From assembly GCF_000696385.1 (NCBI RefSeq), contig NZ_JJMN01000074.1:206440-270439 (forward strand): a stretch of 64,000 nucleotides of DNA, in the 5' to 3' direction. Origin of the DNA: Vibrio metoecus. GTDB lineage: Bacteria; Pseudomonadota; Gammaproteobacteria; Enterobacterales; Vibrionaceae. The translations under genes and the position numbers were made by a program. Under the pieces are notes generated by a model. It was given only the letters and a program-made list of their open reading frames with translations. It had not been told where the DNA came from and ran no database searches. Shown here one piece after another: positions 45,416-54,711 of the stretch (its first letter is position 1; every line of letters starts with the position of its first letter).

Positions 45416-45845
45416 TGCATCCTCGTTGTACACTTTTTCGAACGCTATTGTTGCTGTATGCATGGCGGATGATCAAGCACTTAATTTCACCACCTTTTAT
45501 CACGTACGCTGTGGTGTAAATGAATTTCCGCATCCATGTGCGAAGGATCTTCATTTTACTGAAAATAATCCTAGCTTCACGATATGAGGTTTGCTAACAT
45601 CCTCAGCCCTACTCAGGCTTACCTCCCACTCTCTTCACAAAAATAATCCACCTGTTTTCCCCAGATTTTCCTCTGAACCTGTTTTAGTGCCTAAAATTCA
45701 TCAATTCACATCACACTAATAAACTTGTGGAAAAGAAAAAATAATCCTTACAACACAATAATTAAAATCAAAAATTATCTTTATGCGAAACTGAGCTTTT
45801 ACTCAAAAAACGCCCCTAGCCAAACTAACTCAAGATTCATCAACA

Positions 45846-45874
45846 CACTTATCCACAAATTTAGTGGATAAGTG
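45846..45874. repeat. Inverted repeat containing two converging DnaA-box-like sequences
   Basis: Arms CACTTATCCAC and GTGGATAAGTG around AAATTTA. The left arm contains TTATCCACA (45849-45857), a perfect DnaA box, and the right arm the one-mismatch TTATCCACT on the other strand. The surrounding 540-bp gap (45416-45957) is AT-rich and holds no coding region I can support. Confidence 0.5.
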
Positions 45875-45957
45875 AATGCAGCTCAATAGCCGTAAGGGAT
45901 ACGAGAAAGTAAACCCTTAACCACATAAAAAAGCGACATTTTTTTCAGCGAAAAACA

Positions 45958-45986
45958 TTGACACGAAAAAACCAGATCGCTAACAT
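45958..45986 (+). promoter_or_regulatory. Sigma-70 promoter of tRNA-Asn
   Basis: TTGACA (45958-45963), 17-bp spacer, TAACAT (45981-45986). The predicted start near 45993 lies just before the tRNA. Confidence 0.8.
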
Positions 45987-46001
45987 CCGCTCCGAAACTA
46001 T

Positions 46002-46077
46002 TCCTCCTTAGTTCAGTCGGTAGAACGGCGGACTGTTAATCCGTATGTCGCAGGTTCGAGTCCCGCAGGAGGAGCCA
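46002..46077 (+). tRNA. tRNA-Asn (GTT anticodon)
   Basis: A 76-nt cloverleaf with acceptor stem TCCTCCT / AGGAGGA, D-arm AGTTCAGTCGGT, anticodon loop CTGTTAA, T-arm GCAGGTTCGAGTCCCGC and encoded CCA. No integrase or attachment-site duplication flanks it. Confidence 0.98.
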
Positions 46078-46082
46078 AATTT

Positions 46083-46114
46083 AAAGCCCAGTCGCTAGCG
46101 ACTGGGCTTTTTTA
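46083..46114 (+). terminator. Intrinsic terminator after tRNA-Asn
   Basis: A 12-bp stem AAGCCCAGTCGC / GCGACTGGGCTT followed by a T-run. Confidence 0.92.
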
Positions 46115-46296
46115 TTGCCGATTTCCCGAACAAAATTCCCCACACGATCTCTTATGTTTCTCTACCGTTCGCCTCTTATTTGCCACTTATTGCGTATAAT
46201 TTATGTTCATGTATCTAAAACCTTAGCTTTCCTTGGTTGTTATTGCTTTGGCAAAGCAGGATAATACTGGGATCGGAAGCAAACATTTATATAACT

Positions 46297-46878
46297 ATGA
46301 CCGAATATATTTTGTTGTTAATTGGCACTGTGCTGGTGAACAATTTTGTACTGGTGAAGTTCTTAGGCTTATGTCCTTTCATGGGCGTATCGAAAAAACT
46401 AGAGACCGCAATTGGCATGGGGTTGGCAACCACCTTCGTCCTGACATTGGCCTCCGTTTGCGCCTATCTGGTAGAAAGCTACGTGTTACGCCCACTAGGC
46501 ATTGAGTATCTGCGTACCATGAGTTTTATTTTGGTGATCGCTGTCGTGGTACAGTTCACCGAAATGGTCGTGCACAAAACCAGCCCGACACTCTATCGCT
46601 TGCTAGGGATTTTCCTGCCGCTGATCACCACCAACTGTGCGGTGTTAGGTGTTGCACTGCTCAACATCAACGAAAATCACAACTTCATTCAATCGATCAT
46701 TTATGGCTTTGGCGCTGCAGTCGGCTTCTCTCTGGTGTTGATCCTGTTCGCTTCAATGCGTGAACGGATCCATGTCGCCGATGTCCCCGCTCCCTTCAAA
46801 GGCGCGTCCATTGCGATGATCACCGCAGGTTTAATGTCTTTGGCCTTTATGGGCTTTACCGGGTTGGTGAAACTGTAA
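46297..46878 (+). CDS. rsxA: Electron transport complex subunit RsxA/RnfA
   Basis: A 193-residue membrane protein with about six membrane segments, starting MTEYILLLIGTVLVNNFVLVKFLG. This opening and the TTNCAVLGVALLN segment mark RsxA/RnfA. The upstream in-frame start at 46237 adds 20 unconserved residues and is rejected. It is the first gene of rsxABCDGE, an electron-transfer complex that couples NADH:ferredoxin chemistry to ion movement and helps reset SoxR in E. coli. Its last base is the first base of the rsxB ATG. Confidence 0.97.
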   Translation: MTEYILLLIGTVLVNNFVLVKFLGLCPFMGVSKKLETAIGMGLATTFVLTLASVCAYLVESYVLRPLGIEYLRTMSFILVIAVVVQFTEMVVHKTSPTLYRLLGIFLPLITTNCAVLGVALLNINENHNFIQSIIYGFGAAVGFSLVLILFASMRERIHVADVPAPFKGASIAMITAGLMSLAFMGFTGLVKL

Positions 46879-47465
46879 TGAGTACCATCGTCATCGCTGT
46901 TCTTGCTCTGGCGGCATTGGCCGCCGTGTTTGGAGCCATACTGGGTTTTGCTTCGATCCGCTTTAAGGTTGAGGCTGACCCCATCGTTGATCAAATTGAC
47001 TCCATCTTGCCGCAAACCCAATGTGGCCAATGTGGCTACCCCGGATGTCGCCCTTACGCTGAAGCCATTGCCAATGGTGATGCGATTAACAAGTGCCCTC
47101 CTGGTGGCCAAGCAACCATTGAAAAACTCGCTGACCTAATGGGCGTCGAAGTACAAGACTCCGCCCATGATCTGGACAACAAAGTCAAAATGGTCGCCTT
47201 TATCCATGAAGACATGTGTATCGGTTGTACCAAGTGTATTCAGGCTTGCCCGGTCGATGCGATTGTGGGCGGTAACAAAGCGCTGCACACGGTGATCAAA
47301 AATGAGTGTACGGGTTGTGACCTGTGCGTTGCGCCCTGCCCGACAGACTGTATTGAAATGATCCCGGTACAAACCACCCCAGAGAGCTGGAAGTGGCAAC
47401 TCAATGCCATCCCTGTGGTCAATGTGACCGATTCTGCGCCTGTTGCGCAGAAGAGTGTGAATTAA
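46878..47465 (+). CDS. rsxB: Electron transport complex iron-sulfur subunit RsxB/RnfB
   Basis: A 195-residue protein with an N-terminal membrane anchor, a CxxCxxxxC Fe-S motif in QCGQCGYPGC, and two ferredoxin 4Fe-4S motifs (CIGCTKCIQACP, CTGCDLCVAPCP). Its start overlaps the rsxA stop (TAATG). Complete. Confidence 0.97.
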   Translation: MSTIVIAVLALAALAAVFGAILGFASIRFKVEADPIVDQIDSILPQTQCGQCGYPGCRPYAEAIANGDAINKCPPGGQATIEKLADLMGVEVQDSAHDLDNKVKMVAFIHEDMCIGCTKCIQACPVDAIVGGNKALHTVIKNECTGCDLCVAPCPTDCIEMIPVQTTPESWKWQLNAIPVVNVTDSAPVAQKSVN

Positions 47466-47473
47466 GGATGGGT

Positions 47474-49954
47474 ATGTTGTCATTAATCGAACAAATCAAA
47501 TCAGGTAAGCTTTGGGACTTCCCCGGCGGCATTCATCCGTTTAGAAAATAAACATCAATCCAACCGTCAGCCGATTATCAATGCGAGTATTCCAAACGAG
47601 CTAGTATTGCCGCTCAAGCAGCATATTGGTAAGGCAGGCGATTTACTGGTGAAAGTGGGCGACCGTGTCCTAAAAGGCCAGCCGCTGACGCAATATACGT
47701 CGACCTTCATGCTGCCGATTCACGCGCCGACTTCAGGCGTCATTAGCGCCATTGAACCGCGTACGGTAGCTCACCCTTCCGGTTTGAGCGAGCTGTGTAT
47801 TGTACTGACACCAGACCAACAAGAAGAATGGTTCGAATTGCAGCCACAGCCGAATTATCAACAGTTGTCACCCGAGACACTGTTGGAGCTGATCCGTCAG
47901 GCTGGTATTTCAGGCATGGGCGGTGCAGGTTTCCCAACCGCGAAGAAACTGCAATCTGGGCTATCACGCACCGAGATTTTGATCATTAACGCCGCCGAGT
48001 GTGAGCCTTATATCACCGCAGATGATGTGTTAATGCGTCAATATGCCCAAGAAATCATTCAGGGCATCGAGATTGTTGAGCACATTTTAAAGCCCAAACT
48101 GACTATTATCGGGATTGAAGATAACAAACCGGAAGCCGTTGCTGCGCTGCAACAAGCCGCGCAAGATAAGCCGATGGTGATCCGCGTTATCCCAACCAAA
48201 TACCCGTCAGGCGGTGAGAAGCAACTCATCAAGATCCTGACTAACTTGGAAGTTCCGAAAGGTGGCATTCCTGCCGATATTGGTTTAATGGTGCAAAATG
48301 TCGGCTCTTTGCAGGCGATTGCGCGCGCCATTTTGCATGGCGAGCCACTGATCCGCCGCGTTGTAACGCTCACCGGTGATTGTTTCCGTAAGCCGCGTAA
48401 CGTTTGGGCGCTGCTCGGCACTCCAGTACAAGCTCTGCTCAATGAGTTTGGTTACAAGGTTGATAAAAAGCTACCGCGCCTAATCATGGGCGGCCCGATG
48501 ATGGGTTTCACCCTGCCACACGCGCAAGTACCGATCACCAAAACCGCTAACTGCATTCTCGCGCCAACACGCAATGAGTTAACCAACAGTGATCATGAAA
48601 TGGCCTGTATTCGCTGCGGTCAGTGTGCGGATGCTTGCCCGGTTTCATTGTTACCCCAGCAGTTACAATGGCATGCCAAGGCGCAAGAGTTTGATAAGTG
48701 TGAAGAGTTAAATCTTAAAGACTGTATTGAATGCGGTGCCTGTGCCTACGTCTGCCCAAGTGACATTCCTTTGGTGCAGTATTATCGCCAAGCCAAAGCA
48801 GAAATTCGCACCCGCAGTTTAGAAGCGGAAGCCGCTGAACGTGCTAAAGCACGCTTTGAAGAGAAAAAAGCGCGGATGGATCGCGATAAGGCCGAGCGCG
48901 AAAATCGCTTCAAGCAAGCGGCGGAAGATCGCCGTAAAGAGATGCAGCAGCAAGGTGGCTCCGATGCCATTGCCGCTGCGATTGAACGCGTTAAAGCGCA
49001 AAAAGCGCAGCTTGAGCCAGCCGATAACAGCGTAAAACCTGCGATTGCGGCGGCGATTGCACGCGCCAAAGCCAAACAGGCAGAAGCGGCACAAAGTGGC
49101 GCAAGTGAGCCAGATAATAGTGAAATGGCGAAACTGCGTGAAGAACGCAAACGCCAAGCTCGGGAACGCAAGGCGGAAAAAGGCGAACCGACAGAAGTAC
49201 AAGCACCAACCAGTGATGACGCGGACGATAAGAAATCTGCCGTGGCTGCTGCGATTGCTCGCGCTAAAGCACGCAAAGCGGAGCAACAAGACGAAACAGA
49301 GCAAAGCGAGATTCAGCAAGCCGAAGTCTCACCAAGCAATGACGACGCCGATCCGAAAAAAGCTGCGGTAGCCGCCGCCATTGCTCGCGCTAAAGCACGT
49401 AAAGCCCAGCAACAAAACGAAACGGAGCAAAGCGAGACTCAGCAAGCCGAAGTCGCACCAAGCAATGACGGCTCCGATACCGAAAAAAGCTGCGGTAGCC
49501 GCCGCGATTGCTCGTGCTAAAGCGCGTAAAGCCCAGCAGCAAAACGAAACGGAACAAAGCGATGCCGTACAAGTTGAAGTCGCACCAAGCAATGACGACA
49601 CCGATCCGAAAAAAGCTAGCGGTAGCCGCTGCGATTGCTCGTGCCAAAGCGCGTAAAGCCCAGCAACAAAACGAGACGGAGCAAAGCGATGCCGTACAAG
49701 TTGAAGGCGCGCCAAGTAATGACGACGCTGATCCGAAAAAAGCTGCGGTAGCTGCCGCGATTGCTCGCGCTAAAGCACGTAAAGCCCAGCAGCAAAACGA
49801 AACGGAGCAAAGCGAGACTCAGCAAGCCGAAGTCGCACCAAGTAATGGCGACGCAGATCCGAAAAAAGCCGCCGTTGCCGCTGCTATCGCTCGTGCCAAA
49901 GCGCGCAAAGCCGTCCAACAATCATCTAATTCAAACGCTGAGGAGAATGACTAG
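47474..49954 (+). CDS. rsxC: Electron transport complex subunit RsxC/RnfC with long Ala-rich repeat tail, three added bases
   Basis: The restored protein has about 825 residues (E. coli RsxC about 740). It starts MLSLIEQIKSGKLWDFPGGIHP; an added T at 47540-47542 breaks the frame there. The core has the NADH/FMN-binding GMGGAGFPTAKKL and two ferredoxin motifs (CIRCGQCADACP, CIECGACAYVCP). The tail is six copies of a 42-residue Ala/Lys/Gln-rich unit, broken by added A at 49479 and 49618. The frame then closes at 49954, overlapping rsxD. Without correction the gene would appear as several fragments. Confidence 0.92.
49215..49951 (+). repeat. 126-bp tandem repeat in the rsxC tail
   Basis: Unit starts are at about 49215, 49341, 49467, 49594, 49721 and 49847, spaced 126, 126, 127, 127 and 126 bp; the last unit is partial. 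Each unit encodes 42 residues of the form PKKAAVAAAIARAKARKA plus a Gln/Glu-rich linker. The two 127-bp spacings contain the added bases. Confidence 0.92.
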
Positions 49955-51000
49955 TGGCCTTCTTTATTGCTAGCTCCCCACATTTACGCAGCAAACGTAA
50001 TACTGCCGATGTCATGCGCTGGGTATTGGCCTGTGCTGTACCCGGCCTGATAGCCCAAACCTACTTTTTTGGCTATGGCACACTGGTTCAACTCCTATTA
50101 GCCATCTCCGTTGCGGTGGCACTGGAAGCAGGAATAATGCTACTGCGTAAACGCTCACCTGTATCCGCACTACGCGACTACAGTGCTGTTGTGACGGCAT
50201 TGTTAGTGGCCGTGGCCATTCCGCCGCTCTCACCGTGGTGGATTGTGGTCATTGGTTTGATCTTTGCGATCGTGATAGCCAAACATCTTTACGGTGGACT
50301 AGGGCAAAACCCCTTTAACCCCGCCATGATTGCTTACGTGGTACTGCTCATCTCCTTCCCGGTACAAATGACCAGCTGGATTGCACCAACCGAGTTGAAC
50401 GCCGAACCCAGTTCGCTGGTCGATTCGGTATCACTGATTTTCGGTGGCTTTAACAGTGATGGGCTGTCGTTACAGCAAATCCGCACCGGTATTGATGGCA
50501 TCACCATGGCAACCCCATTGGATGCCATTAAAACCTCGCTCAAAGCGGGGCACACCATGAGTGAAACCCTCACTCAACCCCAGTTTAGCGGCTTTGCGGG
50601 CATCGGTTGGGAATGGGTCAATATTGCCTATCTGCTCGGCGGCCTGATGCTGCTTAAACTGCGTATCATACGTTGGCATATTCCGGTGGCAATGTTGGCA
50701 AGTTTAATCATCACGTCGCTACTCGCTCAGCTCTTTGCTCCGGGGACAACCGCTTCGCCCGTTATCCATCTTTTATCTGGCGCGACCATGCTCGGCGCAT
50801 TTTTTATCGCGACCGATCCGGTCAGTGCCAGCACCACCGACAAGGGACGCCTGATTTACGGTTTCTTCATCGGCGCTATGGTGTTTATCATTCGTAGCTG
50901 GGGTGGCTACCCTGATGGTGTTGCGTTTGCGGTATTACTCGCCAATCTCTGCGTACCACTGATTGATTACTACACCAAACCCAGAACTTACGGACACTAA
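49954..51000 (+). CDS. rsxD: Electron transport complex subunit RsxD/RnfD
   Basis: A 348-residue membrane protein with about eight to ten segments. The covalent FMN site is the threonine in LLSGATMLGAFF, with ATDPVSAST after it. It starts with GTG 49954, overlapping the rsxC stop by one base, with GAGGAG upstream. Confidence 0.96.
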   Translation: MAFFIASSPHLRSKRNTADVMRWVLACAVPGLIAQTYFFGYGTLVQLLLAISVAVALEAGIMLLRKRSPVSALRDYSAVVTALLVAVAIPPLSPWWIVVIGLIFAIVIAKHLYGGLGQNPFNPAMIAYVVLLISFPVQMTSWIAPTELNAEPSSLVDSVSLIFGGFNSDGLSLQQIRTGIDGITMATPLDAIKTSLKAGHTMSETLTQPQFSGFAGIGWEWVNIAYLLGGLMLLKLRIIRWHIPVAMLASLIITSLLAQLFAPGTTASPVIHLLSGATMLGAFFIATDPVSASTTDKGRLIYGFFIGAMVFIIRSWGGYPDGVAFAVLLANLCVPLIDYYTKPRTYGH

Positions 51001-51011
51001 GAGCGCGACTT

Positions 51012-51641
51012 ATGCTGACAGCAATTCGAAAAAATGGTCTGATTCTCGCCGTCTTTGCCTGTGTTTCTACTGGCTTGGTCGCGCTGACGTACGCTTTAAC
51101 AGCTAACCAAATTCAACGGCAAGAACAGAAGCAACTTCTGCAAGTTCTGAACCAAGTGATCCCACATAAATACCACGATAACTCGCTAGCAGAAGCCTGC
51201 ACCTTGGTGAATGATGCCGAACTTGGCACACCAAAAACCATGCATGCTTATCTGGCTAAACGAGGTGGTGAACCAAGCGCCATTGCGATTGAAACCATTG
51301 CACCCGATGGCTACAACGGTGAAATCAAACTGATCGTCGGTATCGCCAATAATGGTTCTGTGCTGGGTGTGCGTGTGCTTGCTCACCAAGAAACACCCGG
51401 ATTAGGCGATAAGGTTGATTTACGTATCAGTAATTGGGTATTAGGATTTAACGGTCAACAAGTCACCGCAGACAACCAAGATGACTGGAAAGTCCGCAAA
51501 GATGGCGGCCAGTTTGATCAGTTTACTGGCGCAACCATTACACCGCGCGCCGTCGTACAAGCCGTGAAAAAAGCGGTGATGTATGTGAACCAGCATAAAC
51601 AACCGCTGCACAGTCAGCCTAATCCGTGCGAGGGTCAATAA
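51012..51641 (+). CDS. rsxG: Electron transport complex subunit RsxG/RnfG
   Basis: A 209-residue protein with one N-terminal membrane anchor and a periplasmic flavin-binding domain. The covalent FMN threonine is in FTGATITPRAVVQAVK. Also typical is HQETPGLGDKVD. It ends 1 base before the rsxE start. Confidence 0.97.
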   Translation: MLTAIRKNGLILAVFACVSTGLVALTYALTANQIQRQEQKQLLQVLNQVIPHKYHDNSLAEACTLVNDAELGTPKTMHAYLAKRGGEPSAIAIETIAPDGYNGEIKLIVGIANNGSVLGVRVLAHQETPGLGDKVDLRISNWVLGFNGQQVTADNQDDWKVRKDGGQFDQFTGATITPRAVVQAVKKAVMYVNQHKQPLHSQPNPCEGQ

Positions 51642-51642
51642 C

Positions 51643-52335
51643 ATGAGTGAAAACAAAACTCTGATGTTAAATGGCATGTGGAACAATAACCCGGCCTTAG
51701 TACAGTTGCTAGGGTTGTGTCCACTGCTGGCAGTTTCATCTACTGTCACCAATGCCCTCGGGTTAGGTATTGCCACGCTTCTTGTTCTTGTCAGCTCGAA
51801 CGTGGTTGTCTCTTTGGTGCGTGACTATGTGCCAAAAGAAGTGCGCATTCCCGTCTTCGTTATGATCATTGCATCGCTGGTGACTTGCGTACAACTGCTG
51901 ATGAATGCGTATGCCTACGGGCTTTACCTCTCACTCGGCATTTTTATCCCGCTGATTGTGACTAACTGCATCATCATTGGTCGTGCCGAAGCTTTCGCTT
52001 CAAAAAATGATGTCCTGCCTGCCGCACTCGATGGATTCTGGATGGGACTCGGCATGACCTCCGTGCTAGTCGTACTAGGCTCACTGCGTGAAATCATCGG
52101 CAACGGCACTCTATTTGATGGCGCCGATCTGCTTCTTGGTGAATGGGCTAAAGTGTTACGCATTGAAGTTTTCCATTTTGATAGCAGCTTTTTGCTGGCT
52201 CTTTTACCTCCTGGAGCCTTTATCGGTGTGGGCTTCTTGATTGCCGCAAAAAGTGTGATTGATAAACAGATTGCCGCTCGCCAACCAAAACAACAAAAGC
52301 AAGCCATAGAGCGTGCACGCGTGACCAATGTCTAA
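51643..52335 (+). CDS. rsxE: Electron transport complex subunit RsxE/RnfE
   Basis: A 230-residue membrane protein, paralogous to RsxA, with WNNNPALVQLLGLCPLLAVS at the N-terminus and IVTNCIIIGRAEAFA. It is the last rsx gene and is followed after 26 bases by nth, the common rsx-nth order. Confidence 0.97.
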   Translation: MSENKTLMLNGMWNNNPALVQLLGLCPLLAVSSTVTNALGLGIATLLVLVSSNVVVSLVRDYVPKEVRIPVFVMIIASLVTCVQLLMNAYAYGLYLSLGIFIPLIVTNCIIIGRAEAFASKNDVLPAALDGFWMGLGMTSVLVVLGSLREIIGNGTLFDGADLLLGEWAKVLRIEVFHFDSSFLLALLPPGAFIGVGFLIAAKSVIDKQIAARQPKQQKQAIERARVTNV

Positions 52336-52361
52336 CCTGATCAAGGAAGCCAACCCGTCTA

Positions 52362-53003
52362 ATGAATAACTCGAAACGGATTGAAATTTTAGAACGGCTG
52401 AGGGCTAACAACCCAAAACCCGAAACCGAATTAAACTGGAACTCCCCCTTTGAGTTGCTGATTGCAGTGCTGCTCTCCGCGCAAGCGACCGATGTCAGCG
52501 TCAACAAAGCCACCGATAAACTTTATGCGGTGGCCAATACGCCACAAGCCATGCTTGATCTAGGTGTGGATGGCGTCAAAGAGTATATAAAAACCATTGG
52601 TTTATTTAACTCTAAAGCGGAAAACGTCATCAAAACTTGCCGTATTTTGCTTGAAAAACATCAAGGTGAAGTCCCAGAAGATCGTGAAGCATTAGAAGCG
52701 CTCCCCGGTGTGGGGCGTAAAACCGCTAATGTGGTGTTGAACACCGCCTTTGGCTGGCCAACCATAGCGGTGGATACCCATATCTTCCGAGTTTCCAATC
52801 GCACCAAGTTTGCGGTCGGTAAAAACGTTGATGAAGTAGAACACAAGCTACTCAAAGTGGTTCCGAGCGAGTTTAAGCTCGATGTCCACCACTGGTTGAT
52901 CCTGCACGGGCGATATACGTGCGTTGCACGCAAGCCGCGCTGTGGCAGTTGTATCATTGAAGACCTTTGTGAATTCAAAGAGAAAGTTTACCCAGAAAGC
53001 TAA
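52362..53003 (+). CDS. nth: Endonuclease III
   Basis: A 213-residue base-excision-repair glycosylase/AP lyase. The helix-hairpin-helix is LPGVGRKTANVV (catalytic Lys near 120), the catalytic Asp is in VDTHIFRV, and the C-terminal 4Fe-4S ligands are C-x6-C-x2-C-x5-C in CVARKPRCGSCIIEDLC. It probably ends the rsx operon. Confidence 0.98.
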   Translation: MNNSKRIEILERLRANNPKPETELNWNSPFELLIAVLLSAQATDVSVNKATDKLYAVANTPQAMLDLGVDGVKEYIKTIGLFNSKAENVIKTCRILLEKHQGEVPEDREALEALPGVGRKTANVVLNTAFGWPTIAVDTHIFRVSNRTKFAVGKNVDEVEHKLLKVVPSEFKLDVHHWLILHGRYTCVARKPRCGSCIIEDLCEFKEKVYPES

Positions 53004-53043
53004 TTTCAATAAAAAACCGTTATCCGGAAAGCAAGGAGCCTTT

Positions 53044-53460
53044 ATGTCAAACCACCGTATTTTGCACACCATGCTACGTGTCGGCGATTTGGATAAATCG
53101 ATCGAGTTTTACACCCAAGTCATGGGCATGACTCTACTGCGTAAAAATGAGAATACGGAGTACAAGTACACCCTCGCCTTCTTAGGTTATGGTGATGAAT
53201 CACAAGGAGCCGTGATTGAGCTGACCTACAACTGGGGTGTGGCTGAGTATGAAAAAGGCAATGCCTTCGGCCATATCGCGATTGGAGTGGACGATATCTA
53301 TACCACTTGCGACATCATCAAAGCCGCAGGTGGCATCGTTACCCGTGAACCAGGGCCTGTAAAAGGCGGTACCACGCATATCGCTTTCGTCAAAGATCCA
53401 GATGGTTACATGATTGAGCTGATCCAAAACAAGCAAGCTCATTCAGGTCTTAAAGGTTAA
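53044..53460 (+). CDS. gloA: Lactoylglutathione lyase (glyoxalase I)
   Basis: A 138-residue metalloenzyme detoxifying methylglyoxal with glutathione. Likely metal ligands are the His in RILHTM, Glu in AVIELTYNW, His in AFGHIAIG and Glu in GYMIELIQ. The start at 53044 has AAGGAG before it and follows nth by 40 bases. Confidence 0.97.
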   Translation: MSNHRILHTMLRVGDLDKSIEFYTQVMGMTLLRKNENTEYKYTLAFLGYGDESQGAVIELTYNWGVAEYEKGNAFGHIAIGVDDIYTTCDIIKAAGGIVTREPGPVKGGTTHIAFVKDPDGYMIELIQNKQAHSGLKG

Positions 53461-53477
53461 GTAAACCGCTTTGTTCC

Positions 53478-53509
53478 AAATACCGCCACCATTGGCGGTA
53501 TTTTTTTGG
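53478..53509 (+). terminator. Intrinsic terminator after gloA
   Basis: Stem ATACCGCCA / TGGCGGTAT with a 4-base loop and a T7 run. Confidence 0.92.
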
Positions 53510-53552
53510 GTAGTAACGAGCTATCTTTTAATGAATCGGCTTAGGTACGCTT

Positions 53553-54437
53553 TCACACCTGAGTACGACCTAGCGAAATCACCACCCTGCGGTTTTTGTC
53601 TTTGCCAATCGGTGAAGCGTTATCGGCAATCGGCCGACGTTTGCCATAGCCTTGCACCTGAATACGGTCTTCAGGCAAACCGATGGACTTAAAGTATTCA
53701 CGCAGCACTTCAGCACGCTTTTCAGAGAGATTTTGACTGTTGTTGTTAGTATCGGTTGAATCGGTGTAGGTCGAAACCAGCACTAAATCAATATCGGAGT
53801 TATAGCGTACATATTCGGCAATTTGAGCTAAGCGCTTTTGCGAAGCTTTGTTCAGCTCAACGCTATCGCCTTGGTCGTAATGCAAAATCGTGAACGAAAT
53901 GTCCTCGAAACTGTAAGGAAGTAACTTGGAAATACAGTCACTAAATTCGTTGTAAGGTTGCTGGAAGAGCACCGCAGAAAGCGCCACTTCAACGCGTTGA
54001 TCGCGACTTTGCCAATCTTGATAGCTAAAGGTTGGGTAACGCCCTTTTTCAAGCTCACTCAACAGTGACCAAGCCGTTTGCCCGCCAATATAACCATCGA
54101 ATTGTTTGAAGAATTGTAGATTGGTAATGCGATCTGCCGCCTCACCGGGGCGCCAAATCGGCGGCATAGACACAAGGCTAACGTTACGAGTATCGCCCAT
54201 CGGGCGGCGCATTTTCAGTTCGAAATCGAGGTTGATTTTTTTGCCAGCACGAGAAGAAAACTCGGCATCCCCATAGTTCGGGATCGGGTGCACAAGGCGG
54301 CATTCCAACGGCGTGTTGGTTTGCATTTGCCACGTAGACTGCTGTGGTGTTGCCACATAACGCACCTCCAACGCCAAAGCAACTGGCGCTGATAATGTGC
54401 TCAAGGCAAACAAACTTGTGATAACCCATTTATTCAT
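53553..54437 (-). CDS. motY: Sodium-driven flagellar motor protein MotY
   Basis: A 294-residue periplasmic protein with a signal peptide ending near SAPVALA-LEVRYV. The N-terminal domain matches MotY of polar-flagellate vibrios, and the C-terminus is an OmpA-like peptidoglycan-binding domain (YTDSTDTNNNSQNLSEKRAEV, GKRRPIADNASPIGKDKNRRV). It forms the T ring with MotX around the polar-flagellum basal body and holds the PomAB stators. No other flagellar gene is in the window. Confidence 0.96.
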   Translation of the reverse strand: MNKWVITSLFALSTLSAPVALALEVRYVATPQQSTWQMQTNTPLECRLVHPIPNYGDAEFSSRAGKKINLDFELKMRRPMGDTRNVSLVSMPPIWRPGEAADRITNLQFFKQFDGYIGGQTAWSLLSELEKGRYPTFSYQDWQSRDQRVEVALSAVLFQQPYNEFSDCISKLLPYSFEDISFTILHYDQGDSVELNKASQKRLAQIAEYVRYNSDIDLVLVSTYTDSTDTNNNSQNLSEKRAEVLREYFKSIGLPEDRIQVQGYGKRRPIADNASPIGKDKNRRVVISLGRTQV

Positions 54438-54711
54438 AAATACTTTTTCTCACTACTGGTACTGCATGCTCAGGTGGAGGTTTGCCACCTGCGAGACTTG
54501 ATGATTTAGATGCAAAAATCTAGCCAGCGCGATAGTAACATGGATAACGATAAACGGAATTGACTCTCGGTTAACCGATTAAACCTTCAGCAGTCAAACA
54601 CCACCGATCCTCTTTCGTGAGCAATTAATTGCCTTGATTTGAATAGGCTAGGTTTTTCTCCCGAGCAGAATCTGCAATAATGCCAGCCTTATCACACAAT
54701 TTAGAACCCGC

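Noticed and set aside
45416..45480. LexA/SOS box upstream of uvrB
   Set aside because: I could not find CTGT-N8-ACAG or a close variant near the start. A weight-matrix scan would be needed to exclude a divergent box.
46002..46077. tRNA-Asn as an integration site of a mobile element
   Set aside because: No integrase, no duplicated tRNA 3' end and conserved housekeeping genes on both sides.
48782..49921. Several long open frames antisense or out of frame to rsxC (up to about 166 codons)
   Set aside because: They arise from the GC-rich Ala/Lys repeat and mirror its periodicity. None has a ribosome site or a recognisable domain.
49215..49951. Tandem repeats considered as a CRISPR array
   Set aside because: The period is 126 bp with no unique spacers and the units are coding. 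The hubP repeat is coding too.
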